From: Methanooceanicella nereidis
Lineage (GTDB): Archaea; Halobacteriota; Methanocellia; Methanocellales; Methanocellaceae
Reading direction: 5' to 3'
NCBI RefSeq assembly: GCF_021023085.1
Contig: NZ_PGCK01000004.1
Coordinates: 186,001 to 250,000, forward strand
Length of the DNA stretch: 64,000 bases
The notes beneath the pieces were generated by a model. The model saw nothing but the letters and a program-made list of their open reading frames with translations, did not search any database and was not told where the DNA came from. Numbering within the stretch: the first letter of the stretch is position 1; each line of letters opens with the position of its first letter. This document shows positions 32,339 through 40,348 of the stretch, in pieces. A program made the translations under genes and the position numbers.

Positions 32339-33118
32339 ATGTTAAGGCAGGAGCTGAAAACAAAAATATCGGATACAAAAAATGATCAAGGGTACATCAT
32401 AGATTGTTCGGGACTTAGTATGAAATTCGGGAATATAACGGCACTGAACGGCATCGACCTGAAGATCGAGTACGGAGAGAACTACGGCCTTCTGGGCCCT
32501 AACGGAGCTGGTAAGACAACGCTGATAAGGATACTGTGCGGGCTGCTAAAGCCCACTTCGGGCTCCGCCGTAGTGCTCGGGCGGAACATGCCGGACCGGG
32601 CCAATAACTATCATATCGGGTACATGACGCAGATGGACGCGCTCTATAATGACCTCAGCATCCGAGAAAATATCAGGTTTTTCGCCTCGCTGTACGGACT
32701 TAAAGGAAAGAAGAGGGAAGACAGGATCGATGAGGTGCTGGACATAATAAGGCTTAAGGACAGGCAGGACAGCATCGTCGCCACTCTTTCCGGAGGGATG
32801 AGGAAGCGGGCGTCAATGGCATGCGTGCTGGTGCACAGGCCAAAGCTGCTATTCCTTGACGAGCCCACAGTGGGCGTCGACCCGAAGCTGAGATGCGAGC
32901 TATGGAAGTATTTCCATGAGCTTAACGACGAGGGAGTTACGCTGATAGTCTCCACCCATATCATGGACGAGGCCGAACACTGCAACAGGCTTGCGTTCAT
33001 AAGCGACGGCAGGAAGCTCATCGAAGGCACTCCCGCGGAATTGAAAGAATACACCAGATGCGATAACCTTGAAAAATCATTCCTGTATTTCTCGGAGGGA
33101 GAGCATGGACGCGCTTAG
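32339..33118 (+). CDS. ABC-2 type transporter ATPase
   Basis: The 259-residue ATPase has Walker A GPNGAGKTT, signature SGGMRKRASMACVL, Walker B LLFLDEPTVGVDP and the switch His in VSTHIMDEAEHC. It belongs to the DrrA/CcmA group that exports drugs, lipids or polysaccharides with ABC-2 permeases. A ribosome binding site (AGGGGAT) precedes the start. Its 3' end overlaps the permease start by 14 bp. It is the second gene of the unit that begins with the unknown 147-residue protein. Confidence 0.92.
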   Translation: MLRQELKTKISDTKNDQGYIIDCSGLSMKFGNITALNGIDLKIEYGENYGLLGPNGAGKTTLIRILCGLLKPTSGSAVVLGRNMPDRANNYHIGYMTQMDALYNDLSIRENIRFFASLYGLKGKKREDRIDEVLDIIRLKDRQDSIVATLSGGMRKRASMACVLVHRPKLLFLDEPTVGVDPKLRCELWKYFHELNDEGVTLIVSTHIMDEAEHCNRLAFISDGRKLIEGTPAELKEYTRCDNLEKSFLYFSEGEHGRA

Positions 33119-34223
33119 GATAATCTCTCTGGCAGTAAGGATCGTCACTCAGTGCGTCAGGGACAGAAGGACGATGGCGCTGATAATAATTGTGCCGTCG
33201 CTGGTGATGGCTCTCCTGGGATACTTCTTTGCCACTGATGTCACAGGCGATATCGTGCTGGGCATCGTGGACGAGGACCAGGGCATGGGAGGCATCAAGC
33301 TGTCTACCATGATAGCGGACGAGCTGAGAACTTATAGTAACATCACTGTCGTAAGTGTCGATGCAGCCGACGCGGACCGCCTCATAAAGGACAAAGAGAT
33401 CGACGGTGCCGTGTTTTTCAGTAAGGATTTCACATCTGACACGATGGTCTCTAAAAAGCTGGACATGGATATACTGACGGAGGGAGTCGATCAGGCTAGG
33501 TCGATGGCGATCTCCATGTCAGTTCACAACGCGACGATAAGCACCATAGCCAAAGTGACGCAGAAGGGCGAGGAAGGGCTTCAGGTGAACGTCAACTCTG
33601 CCGTGAAGTATGCGGACGGATACAGCATGCTGGACCTGTTCGCCCCGTATCTTTTAGGGCTGATCGCGTTCTTCTTCGTGTTCATGTTCACGGGAGTGAC
33701 ATTCCTTCGCGAAAGGTCTTTCGGGACGTTTGAAAGGCTGCTGGTATCGCCGATAACCCGGTCGGAGATCATTCTCGGATATATGCTGGGCTTTAGCGTA
33801 TTCGCCTTCATACAGTCGATAATAATACTCCTGTTCGCCATATTCGTGCTGAACGTGAAGATAGCAGGGGACGTATACTCTGTCATCGCTCTGCAGCTAT
33901 TACTTACCATAGTCGGTGTGAACCTGGGCATACTATGCTCGTCCTTCGCAAAGAACGAGCTGCAGGCTGTACAGTTCATTCCCCTGTTCATCATACCGCA
34001 GGTTTTCCTTGACGGCATGTTCTGGCCGATATCGACTCTGCCGGAATACTTGCAGGTGTTCTCTTACATCATGCCGCTGACATACGCGAACGATGCGCTG
34101 CAGAACATTATGGTAAGAGGCTACAGTCTTGGAGACGTATGGCTGGACATAGCCGTACTGATAGTGATGGCCCTGGTAGTGGTCGTGCTGTCGACGCTGA
34201 GCCTGAATAAACAGTTACAATAG
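33105..34223 (+). CDS. ABC-2 type transporter permease
   Basis: The 372-residue permease has one N-terminal membrane helix (TMALIIIVPSLVMALLGYFF), a soluble outer domain (about residues 40-190) and five more helices in the C-terminal half. It contains ERSFGTFERLLVSPITRSEIILGYMLG, split over positions, and PLTYANDAL. This is the DrrB/YhhJ topology. GGAGAG precedes the ATG at 33105, which overlaps the ATPase end, so translation is coupled. Substrate unknown. Confidence 0.9.
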   Translation: MDALRIISLAVRIVTQCVRDRRTMALIIIVPSLVMALLGYFFATDVTGDIVLGIVDEDQGMGGIKLSTMIADELRTYSNITVVSVDAADADRLIKDKEIDGAVFFSKDFTSDTMVSKKLDMDILTEGVDQARSMAISMSVHNATISTIAKVTQKGEEGLQVNVNSAVKYADGYSMLDLFAPYLLGLIAFFFVFMFTGVTFLRERSFGTFERLLVSPITRSEIILGYMLGFSVFAFIQSIIILLFAIFVLNVKIAGDVYSVIALQLLLTIVGVNLGILCSSFAKNELQAVQFIPLFIIPQVFLDGMFWPISTLPEYLQVFSYIMPLTYANDALQNIMVRGYSLGDVWLDIAVLIVMALVVVVLSTLSLNKQLQ

Positions 34224-34243
34224 AGGCCTGATGAATAGGCCTC
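34223..34243 (+). terminator. Terminator of the ABC-2 operon
   Basis: GAGGCCT and AGGCCTC form a perfect 7-bp stem with a 7-nt loop, beginning at the permease stop codon. It is followed by CCGGGTTTTTATTTT, giving a U-rich tail. Confidence 0.75.
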
Positions 34244-34299
34244 CGGGTTTTTATTTTCCAGATTTTTATAATGATGTTTTTACGTTGTTTCCTTCGGAT

Positions 34300-34350
34300 G
34301 GCAGGTAGACACTAATTTCATAAAAACACAGAAACACAAAAAAAATCAGA
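34300..34350. repeat. Fragment related to the 51.7-kb inverted repeat
   Basis: The words GGATGGCAGGTAGACAC and CACAGAAACACAAA recur here in the same order as in the left arm of the large inverted repeat near 51.72 kb. Only this arm is present, so this looks like a partial copy. Confidence 0.5.
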
Positions 34351-34395
34351 TAAATTAAAAATAGATAATTGAGGGAAAACCCCCCTCAATCTTAT

Positions 34396-35631
34396 TTACG
34401 CGTATACCGTCGACGGTGCAGGAGGCTCTGTCGAAGTCTCTTTGTGCATGACCTTGTCTATGGCCTTGTTGAAGTCTTCCATGCTGACCGACTTGCTGCG
34501 GCGCCTTATGGCGAACATTCCGGCCTCTGTGACTATTGCCTTTATGTCCGCACCGCTGGTGCCTTCGGTCTGCTTGACGACCTCTTCAAGGTTCACGTCT
34601 TCATCCATTGTCATCTTCCTGGTGTGTATCTTGAAGATCGAATCCCTGCCTTTCTCATCAGGCAGCGAGACCTCAATGATACGGTCGAACCTGCCAGGCC
34701 TCAGTATGGCCGGGTCAAGCATGTCTATCCTGTTGGTCGCGGCCATGATACGGACGTTGCCGCGGTCGGTGAAGCCGTCAAGCTCGGCGAGAAGCTGCAT
34801 CATGGTCCTGTTGACCTCTGCGCTTCCGGTGGTGCCGTCGTGCGTCCTTCTTCCGCCGACTGCGTCAAGCTCGTCTATGAATATTATACTGGGTGCCTTG
34901 TCGCGGGCCATCTGGAACAGGTCACGGACCAGCTGTGCGCCTTCTCCGATGAACTTATGAACAAGCTCTGAGCCTGACATCCTGATGAACGTCGCGTTAG
35001 CGCGGCGTGCGACAGCCTTCGCGAGCAGCGTCTTGCCGGTTCCCGGAGGGCCGTACAGCATTACGCCCTTTGGAGGCTCTATGCCGACGCTCTCGAACAG
35101 TTCGGGCTCGGTAAGAGGCAGCTCGACTGTCTCGATGATCTCCTGTATCTCTTCGTCAAGGCCGCCTATGTCCGCATAATCCACGTTCGGGGCCTCTATG
35201 ACTTCCATGACCCTGGCGCGGACATCGGCAGGCTTCTCAAGTATCTTTACTATCGCAAGAGAGTTGTTCACCGCTACGCGGGTGCCGAGAGCCAGCTTTT
35301 GCAGGATCTCCTCGGACGGTTTCGTCAATACTTCCTGGTTATTGCCATGCTGCCTCAGGATCACGGTACCGCCGTCCGATATCTCGATAACGCTCGCAAT
35401 GAATAAAGGAGTCCTGCGCAGGTGAGCGTTCTCCTGCTGAAGTCTCTGGATCTCCTTCAGATTATTGTTATTGATAATGGTCGATTCCAGCAGCCTTGAT
35501 TTCAGCTCCTCATACTGAAGCTTTACTAATTCAAGCTCCTCCTGGACCGACTGTTTTTCCTTCTCGACCGACTGAAGCTTCTCAGTCATTGGCTCGGGGA
35601 AAGAGTCAGGTGAAGAATCTGTTTTCGACAT
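34396..35631 (-). CDS. pan: Proteasome-activating nucleotidase (PAN)
   Basis: PAN unfolds proteins and feeds them to the archaeal 20S proteasome. The 411-residue protein starts with a coiled coil (about residues 15-70), then an OB domain, then the AAA+ module with GPPGTGKTLLAKAVA, FIDELDAVGGRR and GRFDRIIEVSLP. The C-terminus ends in VYA, a hydrophobic-Tyr-X motif needed to open the proteasome gate. The ATG at 35631 is chosen over an upstream GTG. It is a single gene in the minus direction. No proteasome subunit gene lies in this window. Confidence 0.96.
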   Translation of the reverse strand: MSKTDSSPDSFPEPMTEKLQSVEKEKQSVQEELELVKLQYEELKSRLLESTIINNNNLKEIQRLQQENAHLRRTPLFIASVIEISDGGTVILRQHGNNQEVLTKPSEEILQKLALGTRVAVNNSLAIVKILEKPADVRARVMEVIEAPNVDYADIGGLDEEIQEIIETVELPLTEPELFESVGIEPPKGVMLYGPPGTGKTLLAKAVARRANATFIRMSGSELVHKFIGEGAQLVRDLFQMARDKAPSIIFIDELDAVGGRRTHDGTTGSAEVNRTMMQLLAELDGFTDRGNVRIMAATNRIDMLDPAILRPGRFDRIIEVSLPDEKGRDSIFKIHTRKMTMDEDVNLEEVVKQTEGTSGADIKAIVTEAGMFAIRRRSKSVSMEDFNKAIDKVMHKETSTEPPAPSTVYA

Positions 35632-35695
35632 ACAATTCACAGATAATGTGGCATCGTATAAAATCTTTTTTGGTTAAATTATTTAATTACCGGAT

Positions 35696-36364
35696 TTATA
35701 GCGGAATATCTGTACAGCAAATAGTTTTTTTGATCTGTGACTGTGCGATACGTATACAATTGTAAACATTGGTTATCCCGTGCTTAAGCACGTCACCCTG
35801 TCCGGCCTTCCAGTAAGCCGCCATGCAAGACCTTACGTCACCGCTCAGCTCTGCGTCAGGCTTTCTTATCAGCCCGTAAAAGCTCTCGACATAATCGAGC
35901 TCCGGAGAGGGCAGGTTCATCTTGCTCTTAACGTACGAGCATGTGTCGTGCTCCCTGAATTTCAATAGCGCTCGCTTCAACCCCGGGTAAACTTCCGGGT
36001 GGTTATCGCGCACCCTTAAGAGCATATACGGGATGTCAAACCCGTCGTCAAGTGACTTGCCGCACCCGTAATGTGTGACGAGAGTGCCGCCCTCGAACAT
36101 GTCCAGGTATGTATAAAAGTTCTTGATGACCTGGCCTTCCTCGAATATTGACGGGTCGCTGGCGACGAATAATTTCGTGTAGACCTTACTGATCGAGCTT
36201 AATCCGGTAGTATGAGCAGCGGCAATTAAACATATCGGGTCCTCAGGCTCGCCGGGATATTCCTCTTCTGAAAAAGATAATACGTCCAGAGCGACAAGCA
36301 CTCCCCCGAGATAGCTTTCGGATATTTTCAACGGGTCTATCTCGAACTGAAAGCTCTCGCTCAT
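35696..36364 (-). CDS. RNase H-like exonuclease-family protein, probably degenerate
   Basis: The 222-residue protein resembles the DnaQ/RNase_H_2 class (COG3359-like). It has a first strand VALDVLSFSEEEY, a TLVTHYGCGKSLDDGFDIPYMLLR segment split around the FDIP motif, and a late VLKHGITNVYNCIRIA segment. In active exonucleases the first motif reads DxE and the last ends with a catalytic Asp. Here the Glu is Leu and the last motif reads VYN. The FDIP motif remains. It could be a nucleic-acid binder without cleavage. Assignment is by eye and moderate. Confidence 0.5.
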   Translation of the reverse strand: MSESFQFEIDPLKISESYLGGVLVALDVLSFSEEEYPGEPEDPICLIAAAHTTGLSSISKVYTKLFVASDPSIFEEGQVIKNFYTYLDMFEGGTLVTHYGCGKSLDDGFDIPYMLLRVRDNHPEVYPGLKRALLKFREHDTCSYVKSKMNLPSPELDYVESFYGLIRKPDAELSGDVRSCMAAYWKAGQGDVLKHGITNVYNCIRIAQSQIKKTICCTDIPL

Positions 36365-36468
36365 AGGTAGACGTTTAGGGCTTGCATAGATATAAATCTC
36401 TGTGTTAAGAGCTAAATGAAAGTAATCTGTGCTATTTGTCTTTTAATTTAATACAAAATATTTACATG

Positions 36469-36578
36469 ATGCGTTTTCATCCCAAAGGCTCAAAGATTAA
36501 CTCAAAGACTAAAAGTTACTTTTAAAAAATCTTTGAGATCTTTGAGAAGCCCTTTGAGCCTTTGGGATGAAAATGCAT
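36469..36578. repeat. 110-nt imperfect inverted repeat
   Basis: GCGTTTTCATCCCAAAGGC at the left and its complement CCTTTGGGATGAAAATGC at the right flank a region of repeated CTCAAAGA words. The arms pair for about 45 nt with few mismatches. It fills the spacer of about 350 bp between the RNase H-like gene and the winged-helix gene. Confidence 0.75.
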
Positions 36579-36714
36579 TATATCCGCGTACAGCGTATAA
36601 CATCAGAATAATTCAACCATCAGAAACAAAAGACATACTGCGATAATTAAGGAAAAAAGTCGAAAAGATAAATTAAAAACTGGCGTAAAAAGGTGAGAAA
36701 GTTAAAGTGGAAAT

Positions 36715-37098
36715 TTACTTTAACTTGTCAGTTAATGACCTGAGCTTCTGGATGTTCTCGAGGTGGAGCTGCGCCTCTACCCTCTTGCGCTCTTCGAGCG
36801 TGGAAATGATATCAGTTATGCTGGTCGAAAGCTTGTAGCACTTTAACGGCCTGCCCTTACCCTCTTTCTTGATCTCCCTCTCGTCGATCCATCCCTGGTC
36901 GCGTAGCTCTCTCATGACGATGCTGACTTCAGGCTGCCTGAGGTCTGCGCCGAGCTCTATGTCGCGGCTGATGGTCTCATCGACGTTTGCAAGGTAAACG
37001 AGGGTTTTTGCGACATTCCTCTTTAAACCTACATTGACTAAAGTTTCAACGAATTCCTTATCTTTCTCATCAAGTACTGGTACTGTAAGTTTTTTCAT
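36715..37098 (-). CDS. Winged-helix transcriptional regulator
   Basis: The 127-residue protein has a helix-turn-helix with QPEVSIVMRELRDQGWIDER, a wing KGRPLKCYKL, and a C-terminal helix (TLEERKRVEAQLHLENIQKLR) that probably dimerises. It is an ArsR/MarR-like archaeal regulator with an uncertain subfamily. It has no sensor domain. Its promoter spacer holds inverted ACGATTG/CAATCGT arms, which may be its operator. The histone deacetylase-family gene is divergent across that spacer. Confidence 0.75.
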   Translation of the reverse strand: MKKLTVPVLDEKDKEFVETLVNVGLKRNVAKTLVYLANVDETISRDIELGADLRQPEVSIVMRELRDQGWIDEREIKKEGKGRPLKCYKLSTSITDIISTLEERKRVEAQLHLENIQKLRSLTDKLK

Positions 37099-37160
37099 CC
37101 ATATCCACCTCGATTCGTAAATTATTTCTGTATCAGAATAATTTTTTTATATATGTTTTG

Positions 37161-37183
37161 ACGATTGATAAATAAACAATCGT
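37161..37183. promoter_or_regulatory. Inverted repeat in the regulator/HDAC divergent spacer
   Basis: ACGATTG and CAATCGT arms enclose a 9-nt gap, immediately next to an AT-rich TATA-like stretch (TATTATATATA). The spacer of about 330 bp up to the HDAC gene is AT-rich with no other recognisable feature. The repeat could be an operator of the flanking winged-helix protein. Confidence 0.45.
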
Positions 37184-37428
37184 TATTATATATACTTTAC
37201 CCTTATAAGCACGATTATAAAATTATACTTGAATATAATTTCTAAGTGCTGAACTTAATACCCAACCGATTATATATAAGCTTTACTGTTTTTAGATATA
37301 TATTAATCGTTTTCAAAAGTGAAACCACAGAAGGGAGAACGATATAATTTATTGTTTTGATAACTAAGATTGATATAATAATGCGCAAATTTCATATTAT
37401 TTTATTGTTTATTTAAAAATGAAATGGC

Positions 37429-38463
37429 ATGAAAAACGCATGTTTTTTCTTCAGTGAGGATTTTTTGAAACACGGCTACAGTGACCACATTGAGAGTAAA
37501 GAGAGACTTGAGAGTGTGATGGGCGATTTACATTATAATATTTTAAATGATATTATTGATTTTATTAATCCTCATTCAGCATCTGAAGAAGAGATCATGC
37601 TGGTGCACGACCCTGATTATGTTAAATATATTATTGATTTTAAAGAAGGGATGCTGGACATCGATACCATAATGAGCCCCGGTTCGCTTAATGCAGCCCT
37701 TAAAGCTGCAGGCGCTGCGATTGACGGCGTGAGAGAGGCGAAAAGGGGAAGAAAATTAAGCTATGGTCTTGTCAGGCCGCCAGGCCACCATGCCATGCCT
37801 GACAGGGCGATGGGCTTTTGCATATTTAATAATGTGGCCATAGGGACGGCATACGCATTATCCTCCGGCTATAAAAGAGTGCTTATCGTTGACTGGGACG
37901 TCCATCACGGGAACGGCACAGAGAATATGTTTTACGACAATCCTGACGTGCTGTATTTTTCAGTCCACCAGTACCCGTTCTACCCGGGGACCGGCCATTA
38001 TTCGGATGTGGGTGCTGGCGACGGAGAAGGATTTAACGTGAACGTCCCGTTCTCTCCAGGTTCGACCGATGCTGATTATGCTTCCGCGTTTGACAGGCTG
38101 CTGATCCCCGTATCGAAAGAGTTCAAGCCTGACCTGATCATGGTATCTGCCGGCTACGACACCCATTATGATGATCCGCTTGGCAGCATGAAAATGACAG
38201 AAGCCGGATTCCATATGATGGCATCAAAGGTGAAAGAGATAAGTGACATGTTTAACGCCGGTATAGTAGCCATGCTTGAAGGCGGATATTCGCTTAAGCA
38301 CTTACCCTCCTCGGTGGAGGCATCAATTTTAGGCTTCCTCGGAAAAGGAGGGGGACTGAAGATAGATAATAAGGTCACGAAGGCTGCTATGGATAATATA
38401 GATAAGGCCATCGACGTACAAAAAAATTACTGGAAAAGCTTAAGGCCTTATCAGCTCGCGTAA
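37429..38463 (+). CDS. Histone deacetylase-family (acetoin utilisation-like) enzyme
   Basis: The 344-residue enzyme has the arginase/deacetylase fold: RPPGHHAMPDRAMGFCIFNN with the two catalytic His, VDWDVHHGNGTE with Asp and His zinc ligands, GYDTHYDDPLG with Asp, and EGGYSL at the end. It removes acetyl groups from lysine or polyamines using zinc. Archaeal histones or Alba are possible substrates. The first 60 residues include FSEDFLKHGYSDHIESKERL. Its 3' end overlaps the convergent cca gene by 24 bp. The first codons are AT-rich like the spacer. Confidence 0.9.
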   Translation: MKNACFFFSEDFLKHGYSDHIESKERLESVMGDLHYNILNDIIDFINPHSASEEEIMLVHDPDYVKYIIDFKEGMLDIDTIMSPGSLNAALKAAGAAIDGVREAKRGRKLSYGLVRPPGHHAMPDRAMGFCIFNNVAIGTAYALSSGYKRVLIVDWDVHHGNGTENMFYDNPDVLYFSVHQYPFYPGTGHYSDVGAGDGEGFNVNVPFSPGSTDADYASAFDRLLIPVSKEFKPDLIMVSAGYDTHYDDPLGSMKMTEAGFHMMASKVKEISDMFNAGIVAMLEGGYSLKHLPSSVEASILGFLGKGGGLKIDNKVTKAAMDNIDKAIDVQKNYWKSLRPYQLA

Positions 38464-39768
38464 AAATTTTCCCAGGTCATCTCCGAGGCACAGTATTTCC
38501 TCATTGGTCACGACGTCGAACTTCTCCCTGATAGACCCGGCCACGTTCTTGCCAAGGCCGCAGGTCAGCAGTTTTGCCCTGATCAGGTCTATGGCTCCTG
38601 TATACCTTCTCGGTATGTCCACTACGTACCTGTAACCCAGGATGTATGCGTCAGGATATTTTTCCAGGAATTTCAGAGAGTGTTCCTTTTCATCCACCGG
38701 CGGGCCAATATGCCGCTCTATGTCGGGAAGCTCCCATACGAGCATCTCGAGGATTATGGCGCATTTATCCATATCCGACCATGCGCCGCTCCTGTAAACC
38801 TTAAACTCGTGACGCTCGAGCAGCCCGACCACAGATTCCTCAACCCTTCTGAGCTGAGGGTACAGCGTATCTTCTACTATGTCGGGAGAGTCAAAAGTGA
38901 CCGCAACAAGAAGAGTGCCCCTCTTCTTTAATAATTCCTTAAGTTCTTCATCATCTATCGGTTCTATTCCCGGAGGGAAGAACATATCCATAGAAGGGGA
39001 TTTGAGGAACCTTCTGCAAGCGTCTATGAACTCGAAGAACTTTTGCTCAGAGAGCGCCGCCGCCACGTTCCTCTTCGGGTCAACAGGATCGATCACTATC
39101 AGAGGCTCCGGATGCTCTACAAAGTGGTCCATATGGTCATTTACGTCGATGACATATCCTCTTCTTAAGTTCGCGCCGCTCTTTATCACGTTCATGAACG
39201 AGCCATAATATATGACGAGAAGCTCACACAGATACCCCGAAAACCCCTGGGTCTTCAGTTCAGAGCCATATACTCCCGCTCCCCTTGTGAATTGTTTTAA
39301 GAGGCGTGCGTCGTCACATAGCTCACCGATATGCGACTGTACGTAACGGTTATGGAAAGGGCTCCTGTCTACGGCTGACTGGATACGTGAAGAGTCGCTG
39401 ACCCTGTAACACGGGACCAGGTCAATATCTACTCCTTCGAATACCGTCTTGATGTACGGATGCTCGGCATACTTTTCCACACAATGGTCCGAGACCGTCC
39501 TCGCAAGCTTCAGCCCGTACTCTTCGAGCTTTTCCCTGGGCGTCTCCGGCGGGAACATCAGGAATATGTCGATGTCCTTAGTGCCTTTCAGCCATGTGTT
39601 CCTTGCTGTGGAGCCGACATGTACTGCATATACGTCAAGCCCCATATTTTTCGCGTTGGTATCCAGTATTTTTATTATATCCCTTGCTACCGCCCTGAGT
39701 GTCTCCGCATCCTCTTCGTCGGGCTTGATGCCGGAAAGCGCCTCCCCGAGTATCTCTTCAGTGCTCAA
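38440..39768 (-). CDS. cca: CCA-adding tRNA nucleotidyltransferase (archaeal class I)
   Basis: This enzyme adds or repairs the 3' CCA end of tRNA. The nucleotidyltransferase motif GSTARNTWLKGTKDIDIFLMF (about residues 47-66) holds the DxD metal pair, and further class I domains follow to residue 442. The start is TTG at 39768: its first residues match archaeal Cca, and the TTGA overlaps the end of ThpR by 4 bp. Because tRNA-Thr in this window lacks an encoded CCA, this enzyme is needed. Confidence 0.94.
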   Translation of the reverse strand: MSTEEILGEALSGIKPDEEDAETLRAVARDIIKILDTNAKNMGLDVYAVHVGSTARNTWLKGTKDIDIFLMFPPETPREKLEEYGLKLARTVSDHCVEKYAEHPYIKTVFEGVDIDLVPCYRVSDSSRIQSAVDRSPFHNRYVQSHIGELCDDARLLKQFTRGAGVYGSELKTQGFSGYLCELLVIYYGSFMNVIKSGANLRRGYVIDVNDHMDHFVEHPEPLIVIDPVDPKRNVAAALSEQKFFEFIDACRRFLKSPSMDMFFPPGIEPIDDEELKELLKKRGTLLVAVTFDSPDIVEDTLYPQLRRVEESVVGLLERHEFKVYRSGAWSDMDKCAIILEMLVWELPDIERHIGPPVDEKEHSLKFLEKYPDAYILGYRYVVDIPRRYTGAIDLIRAKLLTCGLGKNVAGSIREKFDVVTNEEILCLGDDLGKFLRELIRP

Positions 39769-40304
39769 AGGCGTATCTCCTTTACCACATCATACCGGGG
39801 TCCTTTTGGGCTGAGAGTGCTTTTCATAAGATATATGCTGTCAACCATCATGTCTCCCGCGTAAAAGTCCTTATGCTTTTCGAAAAATTTCGGGAGCCTT
39901 TGTTTTATTTCCAGCGAAGGCATCTTTACCCTTGCTATGGTGACATGGGGCTCAAAGCGCCCCTCGCGCTCAAACCCTATTTCGGCCATAGCATCCTCCA
40001 CCTGGCGGTTAAGCTCCACAAAATCGCCTTCAGCGCCTATCCAGATGACGCGCGGGTTCTTTGTTCCGGGAAAGCTTCCGAGCGAGCTGAACTTTGCCTG
40101 AAAAGGAGCGACGCTTACCTTTTTCAAAGCTTTCTCGATATCGTCGACTCTGTACTCTTCCACGTTCCCCAGGAATTTCAACGTGATGTGCACAAGCTCC
40201 GGTTCTACCGGCTTAATTCCCTTGATGCTGAGCTCTTCTTTTAGCTCTCCGATCTTTTCCCTGATCTTATCGTCAAGGTTGACCGCAATAAAAGTCCGGA
40301 TCAT
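39765..40304 (-). CDS. thpR: RNA 2',3'-cyclic phosphodiesterase (2H family, ThpR)
   Basis: ThpR opens 2',3'-cyclic phosphate ends of RNA. The two HxT motifs are LVHITLKFLG (near residue 45) and EPHVTIARVK (near 129), the 2H signature. The ATG at 40304 (MIRTFIAVNL) is the family start and is preferred to one eight codons upstream. The gene overlaps cca, and both act on tRNA ends, so an RNA-repair operon is plausible. Confidence 0.93.
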   Translation of the reverse strand: MIRTFIAVNLDDKIREKIGELKEELSIKGIKPVEPELVHITLKFLGNVEEYRVDDIEKALKKVSVAPFQAKFSSLGSFPGTKNPRVIWIGAEGDFVELNRQVEDAMAEIGFEREGRFEPHVTIARVKMPSLEIKQRLPKFFEKHKDFYAGDMMVDSIYLMKSTLSPKGPRYDVVKEIRL

Positions 40305-40348
40305 AGTTAATATCCTGTGTCGCGCCAATACGAAAAAAACTTATCGGA

